Origin: Hamadaea tsunoensis DSM 44101
Lineage (GTDB): Bacteria; Actinomycetota; Actinomycetes; Mycobacteriales; Micromonosporaceae
Assembly: GCF_000428945.1 (NCBI RefSeq)
Contig: NZ_AUAX01000006.1
Coordinates: 1 to 64,000, forward strand
Direction of reading: 5' to 3'
DNA: 64,000 nucleotides
This document shows positions 16,367-26,243 of this stretch, one piece after another. Below the pieces are notes generated by a model. The model ran no database searches. It saw only the letters and a program-made list of their open reading frames with translations, and was not told the origin of the DNA. A program made the position numbers and the translations under genes. How positions within the stretch are numbered: the stretch's first letter is position 1; every line of letters starts with the position of its first letter.

Positions 16367-17305
16367 TCAGAGTCGCAGGTCGGCCGCGACCGGCCGGTGG
16401 TCGCTGCCGTCCGCCGGCAGCACCCACGCGTGGGTCGGCGACACGCCCTTGAACAGCACGTGGTCGATCCGGGCCAGCGGGAAGGAGGCCGGCCACGTGA
16501 ACCCGAAGCCCTGCCCCGCCTCGGCCTGCGCCGAGTCCAGCTGCGCGGTGATCGGCGAGAGAGCGCGGTCGTACACGCTGCCGTTGAGGTCGCCCAGCAG
16601 GACGACGCGCGGCTCCGGCTCCGCGGCGATCGCCTCGCCCAGCGCCTCCGCGCTCTCGTCGCGCTGGTCGGCGGTGAAGCCGTTGTCGACGTCCAGGCGT
16701 ACCGAGGGCATGTGCGCCACGTAGACCGCGACGTCGCCGCCGGGCGCATGCACCACCGCGCGCAGCGCCCGATCCCAGCCCAGCCGCAGATCCACCGGGT
16801 GCGCGCCGGTCAAGGGGTACCGGCTCCACAGCCCCACGGTGCCCCGGACCGTCCGATACGGGTACGCGTCCGCGAGCGCGCCCGCCCAGGTGTCCCGCTG
16901 GCTCTCGCTCATCTCCTCCAGCGCGACCACGTCCGGATCGGCCTCGATGATCCGGTGGGCGGTCGCGGAAGGATCGGGGTTGTTGGCGTTCACGTTGTTG
17001 GTCAGCACCCGCAGGTTGTGCTCGCCACCGCCCTTGGCCGGCAGGACGATCTCGCCGAACATGCCCAGCCACAGGATCGCCGGCAGGAAGACCGCGATGC
17101 CGGCCGGGGCGCTGCGGCGTATGACGGCCAGGGTCGCGAGGACCAGGATCGGCAGTCCCAGCCAGGGCAGGAACGTCTCCAGCAGGCTGCCGAGATTGCG
17201 TACGCCGTTGGGGATGAGCGAGTGGAACGCGAGCACCGCGGCGAGCACCAGGGCGCAGCCGGCGACGATCCAACCGCGCCGCCAGGTCCCCGCCAAGTGC
17301 TGCAT
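16367..17305 (-). CDS. membrane endonuclease/exonuclease/phosphatase-family protein
   Basis: A 312-aa protein with three N-terminal membrane segments (within about 8-90) and a C-terminal EEP hydrolase domain from about 105: LTNNVNANN, the metal Glu in VVALEEMSE, the Asp-Asn pair in LLGDLNGSVYD and the catalytic GSDHRPVAADL at the C-terminus. Members act on phosphodiester or phosphoester bonds of lipids, nucleic acids or sugar phosphates; this membrane form is common in actinobacteria and its substrate is unknown. Start chosen at the ATG with TAGGGT 7 bases upstream. Confidence 0.88.
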   Translation of the reverse strand: MQHLAGTWRRGWIVAGCALVLAAVLAFHSLIPNGVRNLGSLLETFLPWLGLPILVLATLAVIRRSAPAGIAVFLPAILWLGMFGEIVLPAKGGGEHNLRVLTNNVNANNPDPSATAHRIIEADPDVVALEEMSESQRDTWAGALADAYPYRTVRGTVGLWSRYPLTGAHPVDLRLGWDRALRAVVHAPGGDVAVYVAHMPSVRLDVDNGFTADQRDESAEALGEAIAAEPEPRVVLLGDLNGSVYDRALSPITAQLDSAQAEAGQGFGFTWPASFPLARIDHVLFKGVSPTHAWVLPADGSDHRPVAADLRL

Positions 17306-17312
17306 CTGCGGA

Positions 17313-17318
17313 ACCCTA
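17313..17318 (-). promoter_or_regulatory. -10 element of leaderless EEP-family gene
   Basis: TAGGGT on the minus strand, 7 bases before the ATG at 17305. With 17354-17359 it forms a divergent promoter pair. Confidence 0.55.
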
Positions 17319-17353
17319 CCGTCTGGCCGCCCCCTGCCCCAGGCCCGGCGCGA

Positions 17354-17359
17354 TACCGT
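17354..17359 (+). promoter_or_regulatory. -10 element of leaderless DNA-glycosylase gene
   Basis: TACCGT, 7 bases before the GTG at 17367, the codon that places the catalytic proline at position 2. Confidence 0.6.
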
Positions 17360-17366
17360 GGTGGAC

Positions 17367-18227
17367 GTGCCCGAGCTGCCGGAAGTGGAAGCGCTCGCCG
17401 CGTTCCTGCGCGAGCGAGTGGTCGGTCGCGTGGTCGACCGGGTCGAGGTCGCGGCGATCTCGGCGCTCAAGACGTTCGATCCTCCTGTGACGAGCGCCGC
17501 CGGGCGGGCCGTGACCGGGGCCGGCCGGCGGGGCAAGTTCCTGGAACTGGCGCTGGGCGACGACCTCCTGCTGGTCACCCACCTGGCTCGGGCCGGCTGG
17601 CTGCATTACCGCGAGAGTTTCCCGGCGACGCTCCCGCTGAAACCCGGCAAGGGACCGATCGCCCTGCGCGTACGCCTGGACGACGGGTCCGGCTTCGACC
17701 TCACCGAGGCCGGTACGCAGAAGAAGCTCGCCGTCTATCTCGTCCGCGACCCGGCCGACGTGCCGGGCATCGCCAAGCTCGGACCCGAGCCGCTGACCCT
17801 GTCCCGGGCGGCGTTCGGCGACCTGCTGAAGGCGCAGAACGGCCAGATCAAGGGGGTGCTGCGCAATCAGCAGATCATCGCCGGCATCGGCAACGCGTAC
17901 TCGGACGAGATCCTGCACGCGGCGAAGCTGTCCCCGTTCGCGATGTCCACGAAGCTGACCGACGACCAGGTCGATCGGCTGTACGAGGCGATGCGGGCGA
18001 TGCTCACCGACGCGATCGGCCGGTCGGTCGGCCAGGGCTCGGCCACGCTCAAGAGCGAGAAGAAAGGCGGGATGCGCGTACACGGCCGGACCGGGCAGGC
18101 CTGTCCGATCTGCGGCGACACCGTACGCGAAGTCTCGTTCGCCGACTCCAGCCTGCAGTACTGCCCGACCTGCCAGACCGGCGGCAAACCGCTGGCCGAC
18201 CGGCGGCTGTCCAAGCTGCTGCGGTAG
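17367..18227 (+). CDS. Fpg/Nei-family DNA glycosylase/AP lyase
   Basis: A 286-aa base-excision repair enzyme. It begins MPELPEVE, giving catalytic P2 and E3; the H2TH region holds GVLRNQQIIAGIGNAYSDEILHAA, and the C-terminal zinc finger is C-P-I-C-x16-C-P-T-C. It removes oxidised bases and cleaves the abasic site by beta/delta elimination. Two in-frame GTG codons lie just upstream, but only the one at 17367 exposes the proline needed for chemistry and has the right promoter spacing. Whether it favours 8-oxoguanine (MutM) or oxidised pyrimidines (Nei) is unclear. Confidence 0.92.
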   Translation: MPELPEVEALAAFLRERVVGRVVDRVEVAAISALKTFDPPVTSAAGRAVTGAGRRGKFLELALGDDLLLVTHLARAGWLHYRESFPATLPLKPGKGPIALRVRLDDGSGFDLTEAGTQKKLAVYLVRDPADVPGIAKLGPEPLTLSRAAFGDLLKAQNGQIKGVLRNQQIIAGIGNAYSDEILHAAKLSPFAMSTKLTDDQVDRLYEAMRAMLTDAIGRSVGQGSATLKSEKKGGMRVHGRTGQACPICGDTVREVSFADSSLQYCPTCQTGGKPLADRRLSKLLR

Positions 18228-18452
18228 TCCGGTCGGGGATACAGGGCGTTCAGCAGCGGTAGCTTGGAGTCATCTGAGGATCAAGCCTCTTCCGCACCCA
18301 TCAAACGTCGGTATAGTGACACGCCGGGGAGCGTGCCGGACCGCTGGCGCGAGCCGCCAGGTGCGGCCGGCGCGGGCCGCCCGACGTCCGGCCGGTGCCC
18401 ACTCTGACCGCATGCGCTCCAATGCCGGTCGGGGAATGGAAGACTGGCGAAT

Positions 18453-20147
<1,695 letters not shown>

Positions 20148-20161
20148 CCGGGCGGCGGCGC

Positions 20162-21361
20162 GTGCCCACGGCCCTCGCCGCCGTCGCCCTCCTGGTCGCG
20201 CTCGGCCTCGCCGTCGGCGCCGTCTTCCGGCTCCGGCGGCGCCCGCGGATCGCGACCGCCACCCAGCGCGCCACCTACGAAGTGCTGCACGCCGCCGGCC
20301 TCGCCGCGGAACCGTTGCGCGCCGGGCTCACCACCGCCTCCGCCACCAAGGCCGTACGCCTGCTCCGCCCCCTGATCGGCGCGATCGGGCTCGCCCTGTT
20401 CGACGTGAACGAGCAACTCGCCCTGGACGGGGTCGGCTCGCATCACGCGGGTCATCTCGCGGCCGCCGCCCAGCAGACGGTGCGTACCGGCCGGACGACC
20501 GTGCTCGACGCCGGCGACCTGCCCTGCGACCGGCTCGACTGCCCGGTACGCGGAGCCGTGGTCGTTCCACTGAGCGGCGGCGGCTCGATGCCCATCGCCG
20601 CCCTGGCCGCCGTCACCGACGACCGCCCGGCCCCCGGCCTGGTGCAGGCGTCCCTGGAAACGGCCCGCTGGGTGTCCGCCCAGCTGTCCCTGGCCGAGCT
20701 GGACAGTTCGCGGGAACGCCTCGCCCGTGCGGAGGTACGCGCCCTCCGGGCCCAGATCAGCCCGCACTTCATCTACAACGCGCTGACGGCGATCGCCTCG
20801 TTCGTGCGTACCGACCCGGACCGGGCCCGGGAGCTGCTGGAGGAGTTCGCCGAGTTCACCCGCTACTCGTTCCGGGCGCACGGGGAGTTCACGACGCTCG
20901 CCGAGGAACTGCGCTCGATCGACCGGTACCTCACCATCGAACGGGCCCGGTTCGGCGACCGCCTCCAGGTACGCCTGCGCATCGCGCCCGAGGTGCTCCC
21001 GGTGACGCTGCCGTTCCTCTGCCTGCAGCCGCTCGTCGAGAACGCCGTACGCCACGGGCTGTCGCGGAAACCCGGCGTCGGTAGTCTGCGCATCGAGGCG
21101 GAGGACGCCGGCTCGGAGTGCCACATCACCGTCGAGGACGACGGGGTCGGGATGGATCCGCAGGTGCTGTCCCGGCGCGCGAGCGGGCACGACGTGGCCG
21201 AGGACGACGAGGCGGGACAACACGTGGGTCTGGCGAATGTGGACGAACGGCTCCGATCGGTCTTCGGCGACCGGTTCGGCCTGGTCGTCGAGACCGCGCT
21301 CGGCGCCGGCACGAAGGTCAGCCTGCGGATTCCCAAATTCCGCCCCGGGGTACGAGCATGA
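20162..21361 (+). CDS. LytS-type sensor histidine kinase
   Basis: A 399-aa kinase with one N-terminal membrane helix (about 3-20), a GAF-like region (about 40-180) with a Cys pair in DAGDLPCDRLDCPVRG, and the His-kinase domain with the phospho-His in LRAQISPHFIYNALTAIASFV and an ATPase domain with LQPLVENAVRHG and VGLANVDERL. The HFxxN pattern identifies the LytS/YpdA/BtsS family. It begins 14 bases after the previous gene and shares an ATGA junction with the LytTR regulator. The two cysteines could bind metal or sense redox state; this is inference. Confidence 0.92.
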   Translation: MPTALAAVALLVALGLAVGAVFRLRRRPRIATATQRATYEVLHAAGLAAEPLRAGLTTASATKAVRLLRPLIGAIGLALFDVNEQLALDGVGSHHAGHLAAAAQQTVRTGRTTVLDAGDLPCDRLDCPVRGAVVVPLSGGGSMPIAALAAVTDDRPAPGLVQASLETARWVSAQLSLAELDSSRERLARAEVRALRAQISPHFIYNALTAIASFVRTDPDRARELLEEFAEFTRYSFRAHGEFTTLAEELRSIDRYLTIERARFGDRLQVRLRIAPEVLPVTLPFLCLQPLVENAVRHGLSRKPGVGSLRIEAEDAGSECHITVEDDGVGMDPQVLSRRASGHDVAEDDEAGQHVGLANVDERLRSVFGDRFGLVVETALGAGTKVSLRIPKFRPGVRA

Positions 21362-22128
21362 GCGAGGTTCCGGCGTTTCTCAGGGTGCTGGCCGTGGACG
21401 ACGAGCCGCCGGCGCTGGACGAGCTCGCGTACCTGCTGCGGGCCGATCCGCGCATCGCCCGGCTGCACACCGCCGGGGACGCCACCGACGCCCTGCGCAT
21501 CCTGCGTGATCACGAGGTCGATGCGGTCTTCCTGGACATCCGCATGCCGGGCCTGGACGGGCTCGAACTCGCCCGCGTCCTGCGCCGGTTCGCCCGGCCG
21601 CCGGCCGTGGTCTTCGTGACCGCGTACGAGGACGCGGCCGTGGACGCCTTCGATCTCGGTGTCATCGACTACGTCCGCAAGCCGATCCGGGCCGACCGCC
21701 TCGCCGAGTCCGTACGCCGGGTCGTGGCCCGCCTGGTGCTCCCGATCGCGCCCGCCCCGTCGGCCGGTGCCGACGTGTCGATCCCCGTCGAGCTGGCCGG
21801 CGTGACGAAGCTGCTGCCCAGATCCGCCGTACGCTGGGTCGAGGCGCAGGGCGACTACGCGCGGCTGCACACCTCGGGCGGCTCGCACCTGGTCCGCGTA
21901 CCCCTGGCGACGCTGGCGGAACGCTGGGCGGACGCGGGCTTCGTGCGGATCCACCGGTCCTATCTCGTGCAGATCCGGCTCATCGGCGAGCTTCGCCTGA
22001 CCGGCAACGGCTACGTGGTGATCGTGGACGGTGCCGAGCTGCCGGTGAGCCGGCGGCACACCCGGGAACTCAAGGACCGTCTGGTTCGGGCGGCCAAACA
22101 GGGCTGGCAACGAGGGACACCAAACTGA
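21358..22128 (+). CDS. LytTR-family response regulator
   Basis: A 256-aa regulator: a receiver domain with phospho-Asp in AVFLDIRMPGLDG and K in VRKPIRADRL, then a LytTR DNA-binding domain (about 140-250) with VRWVEAQGDYARLHT, FVRIHRSYLVQ and LPVSRRHTRELKDRL. LytTR proteins bind direct repeats about 21 bases apart; such a repeat is found before the DUF485/symporter pair 2.2 kb downstream, suggesting that this kinase/regulator pair controls solute uptake as related pairs (BtsSR, YpdAB) do. Confidence 0.93.
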   Translation: MSEVPAFLRVLAVDDEPPALDELAYLLRADPRIARLHTAGDATDALRILRDHEVDAVFLDIRMPGLDGLELARVLRRFARPPAVVFVTAYEDAAVDAFDLGVIDYVRKPIRADRLAESVRRVVARLVLPIAPAPSAGADVSIPVELAGVTKLLPRSAVRWVEAQGDYARLHTSGGSHLVRVPLATLAERWADAGFVRIHRSYLVQIRLIGELRLTGNGYVVIVDGAELPVSRRHTRELKDRLVRAAKQGWQRGTPN

Positions 22129-22140
22129 ACATGTTCGGGT

Positions 22141-22146
22141 TAGAGT
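22141..22146 (+). promoter_or_regulatory. -10 element of leaderless DUF4173 gene
   Basis: TAGAGT, 6 bases before the ATG at 22153. Confidence 0.6.
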
Positions 22147-22152
22147 CTCCGA

Positions 22153-24318
22153 ATGTCGGAGACGCCAGAGCCCACCGCTGAGCAGCCGCCTGCCCAGCCC
22201 GCCGCGGCCCAGCCACCGCCCGAAGCACCCCTCACCGCAACACCAGTGGAATCGTCGGCGGCCGCCCCGCCCGCCAAGCGCACCCCCGCGAAGCGTGCCC
22301 CCGCGAAGCGTGCCCCCGCCAAGAAGGCACCGGCCAAGGCCGCCCCGGACGCGGAGACCGCCGGCGACGCCGCCGCACCGGTCAAGCGCGTACCCGCGAA
22401 GCGCGCTCCGGCGAAGAAGGCGGCTGCGCCCGCCGCGACGGAACAGCCCGCACCCGAAGCCGAGGCCCCGGAAGCGGTGGCCCCGGAAGCGGTCGCCCCG
22501 GAAGCGGTCGCACCCGTCGAGGAAGCCGTCGCGACGGCGGCCGAGAGTCCGGCGGAGGTGGCGGCGATCCCCGCGCCCTCCCCCGCACCCGTGGCCGAGC
22601 AGTCCGTCGCGCTCCCGGTCGCCCCGCCGGTCGCCGTCGGAGCGGGGAACGCGCCGCCCGCGTACCGGGGGGTGCCGCAGGGTTACGCGGCTCAGCCCGG
22701 CTACGGGCCACAGCCCGTCCTGGTACGCCGGCCCGCCCCGCCGGGATTCCTGCAGACGCGCTGGCCGGCGCCCGTGAGCCCGGCCTCGATCGGTGCCCTG
22801 ATCGGCATTCTGATCGGCGGCCTCGGGTTCGCCCTCACGCTGCCGCCGGACCGGCCCGGCATCGGCTGGCCGGTGGCCGGTCTGCTGGCCGCCCTCGCCG
22901 TCGGGTACGCGGCCTTCCGCAGCGACGCCGAAGTGTCCACCTGGGACCGGATCATGCGAGCGGTCTGGGGCGTCGCCGCGATCGTCCTGCTGAGTTTCAG
23001 CGCGATCCGGTCTTCGGGCCTGCTGACCTTCTGGTGCGTCCTCGCCGCCATCGGCTGTGCCTCGCTGGCCGCGGCCGGCGGACGTTCGCTGCGGGCGCTG
23101 CTGTTCGGCCTGATCGCAGCGCCGATCGCCGGTTTCCGCAGCCTGCCGTGGATCGCCGCCGGTATCGGCGCGCTCGGTGCCGCCCGCCGGGCCCGCGCGG
23201 AAGCGGCCGCCGGTGGCGGGGCGGACGCCAAGGCCGCCATGATCGCCCGCAGCCAGCGGCGCGGCCGCCTCACGCTGTCCGTGGTGATCACAGTGGTCCT
23301 GCTGGTGGTCTTCGGCGCGCTCTTCGCCTCCGCGGACGCCGTGTTCGCCCACTACCTGGGCGCGTTCTTCAGCCGCATCGGCAAGCTGTTCCCGAGCGCG
23401 GACGCCGGCAACATCATCCTGCGCCTGTTCCTGCTCGGCGTCGGTGTGATCATGACGGCCGGCGGCGTCTTCCTGGCGACCCGGCCGCCGAACCTGCGCG
23501 GCATGGAGACCCAGGCCAAGTCCACTCTCGGCCGTGACCTGCTGGTCCTGCCGCTGGGCGGGCTCCTGCTGCTGTTCGTCGGCTTCGTGGCCGTGCAGTT
23601 CACCGCCCTGTTCGGCGGCAACGACTACGTCCTGAAGCACTCCCAGATCAACTACTCCACGTACGCGGTCAGCGGCTTCAAGCAGCTCGTGGCGGTCGCC
23701 ATCCTGACCTTGATCGTGGTCGGCGTGGCCGCCCGGTGGGGCCGGAAGGAGACGGGCGGCGACCGGCTGGCGCTGCGCGTACTGCTGGGCGGGCTTTGCG
23801 GGCTGAGCATCGTCATCGTCGTGTCGGCGCTGACCCGGCTCCAGCTCTACGTGGACACGTACGGGCTGACCCGGATGCGGTTCGCCGTCGCGATGCTGGA
23901 GCTCTTCCTCGCCGCGATGTTCGCGCTCGTCCTGTTGGCCGGAATCAAGATGAAGGCGCCGTGGCTGCCCCAGGCGGTCCTCGGCGTCGGCGTCCTCATT
24001 CTGGTGAGCGCGTGCGTGATGAACCCCGAGCGGTACATCGCCCAGCACAACATCGACCGCTACAAGGCGGGCGAGAAGATCGACCTCTACTACCTGTCGG
24101 CGCTCACGGCCGACGCGGTTCCCGCCCTGGTCAACCTGCCCGACGATCCGCGCAACTGCGTCCTCGGGCGGCTGCGGACGGACCTGCGCGACAGCCCGGA
24201 CGAGTGGTACCAGTGGAACTGGGCCCGCGAGAACGCCCGCAAGGTGCTCGCGAGCGACTTCCCCAACGGCCTCGGCAAGTGCACCGGCCGCCGCCCGTAC
24301 GACTATTCCTCCAGGTAA
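22153..24318 (+). CDS. DUF4173-type polytopic membrane protein with histone-H1-like tail
   Basis: A 721-aa protein. Residues about 36-100 form a Lys/Ala/Pro tail of repeated PAKR/PAKKAP units resembling bacterial histone-H1-like tails, followed by a Pro/Ala/Glu-rich linker to about 205. From about 215 there are roughly ten membrane helices and a soluble C-terminus (YIAQHNIDRYKAGEKIDLYYLSALTADAVPAL) typical of DUF4173/DUF4153 proteins, whose function is unknown. The basic tail should be cytoplasmic and could bind nucleic acid, anionic lipid or a partner protein. Codon use is as in the neighbours. Confidence 0.85.
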   Translation: MSETPEPTAEQPPAQPAAAQPPPEAPLTATPVESSAAAPPAKRTPAKRAPAKRAPAKKAPAKAAPDAETAGDAAAPVKRVPAKRAPAKKAAAPAATEQPAPEAEAPEAVAPEAVAPEAVAPVEEAVATAAESPAEVAAIPAPSPAPVAEQSVALPVAPPVAVGAGNAPPAYRGVPQGYAAQPGYGPQPVLVRRPAPPGFLQTRWPAPVSPASIGALIGILIGGLGFALTLPPDRPGIGWPVAGLLAALAVGYAAFRSDAEVSTWDRIMRAVWGVAAIVLLSFSAIRSSGLLTFWCVLAAIGCASLAAAGGRSLRALLFGLIAAPIAGFRSLPWIAAGIGALGAARRARAEAAAGGGADAKAAMIARSQRRGRLTLSVVITVVLLVVFGALFASADAVFAHYLGAFFSRIGKLFPSADAGNIILRLFLLGVGVIMTAGGVFLATRPPNLRGMETQAKSTLGRDLLVLPLGGLLLLFVGFVAVQFTALFGGNDYVLKHSQINYSTYAVSGFKQLVAVAILTLIVVGVAARWGRKETGGDRLALRVLLGGLCGLSIVIVVSALTRLQLYVDTYGLTRMRFAVAMLELFLAAMFALVLLAGIKMKAPWLPQAVLGVGVLILVSACVMNPERYIAQHNIDRYKAGEKIDLYYLSALTADAVPALVNLPDDPRNCVLGRLRTDLRDSPDEWYQWNWARENARKVLASDFPNGLGKCTGRRPYDYSSR

Positions 24319-24320
24319 AG

Positions 24321-24352
24321 AAGTCTCGGCCTCCGGACGCGAGGTCTCGCCG
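24321..24352 (+). promoter_or_regulatory. candidate LytTR binding site (21-bp direct repeat)
   Basis: AAGTCTCGGC at 24321-24330 and AGGTCTCGCC at 24342-24351 repeat with a 21-base period, two helical turns, in the same orientation. The site ends 18 bases before the -10 at 24370. LytTR regulators bind such paired direct repeats, and one is encoded 2.2 kb upstream. Confidence 0.55.
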
Positions 24353-24369
24353 GGGGTGGTGATCGTCGA

Positions 24370-24375
24370 TAGTAT
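24370..24375 (+). promoter_or_regulatory. -10 element of the DUF485/symporter operon
   Basis: TAGTAT, 6 bases before the ATG at 24382, predicting a leaderless message. Confidence 0.6.
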
Positions 24376-24381
24376 GCGGCG

Positions 24382-24765
24382 ATGCCACCCCCGGAACCGC
24401 CGGAGCGTACGCGGATCGTCCTGTCGGAGATCCCGCGCGACGACAGTGCGGCCCCGGCCGGTGGCCCCGGTGTCGAGGACGTCCTGATCCGCGGCCTGGT
24501 ACGCGCCCAACTCGCGCTCGCGTTGCGCCTGGCGGCCGTGGTGCTCGCCGGACTGGGTTCGCTGCCGCTCCTGTTCAGTCTCGCGCCCAAGTTCGGCGAG
24601 GTCGAGATCGCCGGATTCCGGCTGCCGTGGGTGCTGCTCGGCGTGCTCGCGTACCCGTTCCTGATCGGGGTCGGGGTGGCCTTCGTGCGGCTCGCCGACC
24701 GCAACGAGCACGACTTCACCGCCCTGCAGCGGCGGGAACTGCCGGCCCAGCGGGAGAAGGCATGA
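24382..24765 (+). CDS. DUF485-like small membrane protein, symporter partner
   Basis: A 127-aa protein with a polar N-terminus and two membrane helices (about 46-70 and 80-103) and a short charged tail. Its size, topology and position directly before a sodium:solute symporter (ATGA overlap) match the DUF485/YjcH partners of acetate- and pyruvate-type symporters. The sequence itself is only weakly DUF485-like, so the family call rests mainly on context. Confidence 0.7.
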   Translation: MPPPEPPERTRIVLSEIPRDDSAAPAGGPGVEDVLIRGLVRAQLALALRLAAVVLAGLGSLPLLFSLAPKFGEVEIAGFRLPWVLLGVLAYPFLIGVGVAFVRLADRNEHDFTALQRRELPAQREKA

Positions 24766-26234
24766 CCAACCCGTACGTGCTGCCGGCCATCGGTGCGGTG
24801 ACCCTGGCGACGCTGGCCATCGGCGCGTACGGACTGCGGCTGGCCAGGACGACCAGCGACTTCCTGGTGGCGTCGCGGGTGATCAGCCCGACCTGGAACG
24901 CCGCGGCGATCGGCGGCGAGTACCTCAGCGCGGCCAGCTTCCTCGGCGTCGCGGGCCTGATCCTGCGCAACGGCGTCGACATGCTCTGGTATCCGGTCGG
25001 GTTCGCCGCCGGCTACCTGGCGCTGCTGCTGTTCGTGGCCGCGCCGCTGCGCCGGTCGGGCGCCTTCACCCTGCCGGACTTCTGCGAGCTGCGGCTGGGC
25101 TCGCGGCGACTGCGCAAGCTCGCCACCGGCTTCGTGGTGTTCATCGGATTCCTCTATCTCGTACCGCAGCTGCAGGGCGCCGGGCTGACCCTGTCCACTC
25201 TCACCGGTGCGCCGGAGTGGGTCGGGTCGGCGCTGGTCGGCGGGGTCGTGACGGCCAACGTGGCGTTTGGCGGGATGCGGGCGATCACCTTCGTGCAGGC
25301 GTTCCAGTACTGGCTCAAGCTCACCGCGCTGGCCCTGCCGGCGATCCTGCTGTTGATGCACTGGCGGTCGGTCGGGCACCCGGGCGTGGTCGCGCCGCTC
25401 GAATGGCTGCTGCCGAGCGAGGGCGGCCATCGTGGACTGTTCAGCACCTACTCCCTGATGCTGGCCACGTTCCTCGGCACCATGGGCCTCCCCCACGTCC
25501 TCGTACGCTTCTACACCAATCCCGACGGCGCGGCGGCCCGGCGTACGACGCTGGTCGTGCTGGGGCTGGTCGGCACCTTCTACCTCTTTCCCACGCTGTA
25601 CGGCGTACTGGGGCGGATCTGGACGCCGGAACTGATCGAGGGACGCTCCGACGCCGTGGTGCTGCTGCTGCCCGGCCGGGCGCTCGGCGACGGGCCGCTC
25701 GGCCAGCTCCTCGGCGCGCTCGTGGCGGCCGGCGCGTTCGCGGCCTTCCTGTCCACCGCGTCCGGACTGCTGACGGCCGTCGCCGGGGTGCTCGCGACCG
25801 ACGTCCTGCGCCGCGACTCCGTACGCGGGTTCCGCATCGCGGCGGTCCTGGGCGGCGGCGTACCGCTGGCGCTGGCCCTGCACGTCACCGGCTTGAACAC
25901 GTCGCAAGTGGTGGGACTGGCCTTCGCCGTGGCGGCGTCCAGCTTCTGCCCGCTGCTCATCCTGGGCACCTGGTGGCGCGGACTCACCGATCTCGGTGCG
26001 GCCGCGGGCATCCTGGCGGGGGGCGGCGCGGCGGCGGGTTCGGTGCTCGTGACCGTCTTCGGACCGCCGCTGACCGGCGCGGCCGGCGAGCTCATCGCCG
26101 AACCCGCGGCGTGGACGGTGCCGCTGGCGTTCGCCGTGATGGTGACCGTCTCGCTGGCGACGTCGCGGCGCGTACCGATGGATGTCGGTCAGATCATGTT
26201 CCGGCTGCATGCCCCGGATGCGTTGAGATCGTAG
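24762..26234 (+). CDS. sodium:solute symporter (SSS family, acetate/pyruvate-type)
   Basis: A 490-aa transporter with about 13 membrane helices. It shows the SSS features of the ActP/MctC branch: SDFLVASRVISPTWNAAAIGGEYLSAASFLGVAGLI near the N-terminus, TFLGTMGLPHVLVRFYTNPD in the middle and AFAAFLSTASGLLTAVAGVLATDVLRR, including Na+-site Ser/Thr residues. These import short monocarboxylates with Na+ or H+. It overlaps the small partner gene by four bases. Control by the upstream LytS/LytTR pair is likely from the direct repeat. The exact substrate is not fixed by sequence. Confidence 0.9.
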   Translation: MTNPYVLPAIGAVTLATLAIGAYGLRLARTTSDFLVASRVISPTWNAAAIGGEYLSAASFLGVAGLILRNGVDMLWYPVGFAAGYLALLLFVAAPLRRSGAFTLPDFCELRLGSRRLRKLATGFVVFIGFLYLVPQLQGAGLTLSTLTGAPEWVGSALVGGVVTANVAFGGMRAITFVQAFQYWLKLTALALPAILLLMHWRSVGHPGVVAPLEWLLPSEGGHRGLFSTYSLMLATFLGTMGLPHVLVRFYTNPDGAAARRTTLVVLGLVGTFYLFPTLYGVLGRIWTPELIEGRSDAVVLLLPGRALGDGPLGQLLGALVAAGAFAAFLSTASGLLTAVAGVLATDVLRRDSVRGFRIAAVLGGGVPLALALHVTGLNTSQVVGLAFAVAASSFCPLLILGTWWRGLTDLGAAAGILAGGGAAAGSVLVTVFGPPLTGAAGELIAEPAAWTVPLAFAVMVTVSLATSRRVPMDVGQIMFRLHAPDALRS

Positions 26235-26237
26235 TCT
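26232..26237 (+). promoter_or_regulatory. -10 element of the leaderless ABC transporter operon
   Basis: TAGTCT, 6 bases before the GTG at 26244; its first three bases are the stop codon of the symporter gene. Confidence 0.55.
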
Positions 26238-26243
26238 GCAAGC

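Noticed and set aside
22127-22136. GAACATGTTC palindrome as a LexA/SOS box
   Set aside because: Actinobacterial LexA boxes need four bases between GAAC and GTTC; this has two, and the downstream gene is not a repair gene.
20863-24711. Very long minus-strand open frame (about 1280 codons)
   Set aside because: It runs antisense through four well-supported genes and shows no domain; long antisense frames are expected at this GC content.
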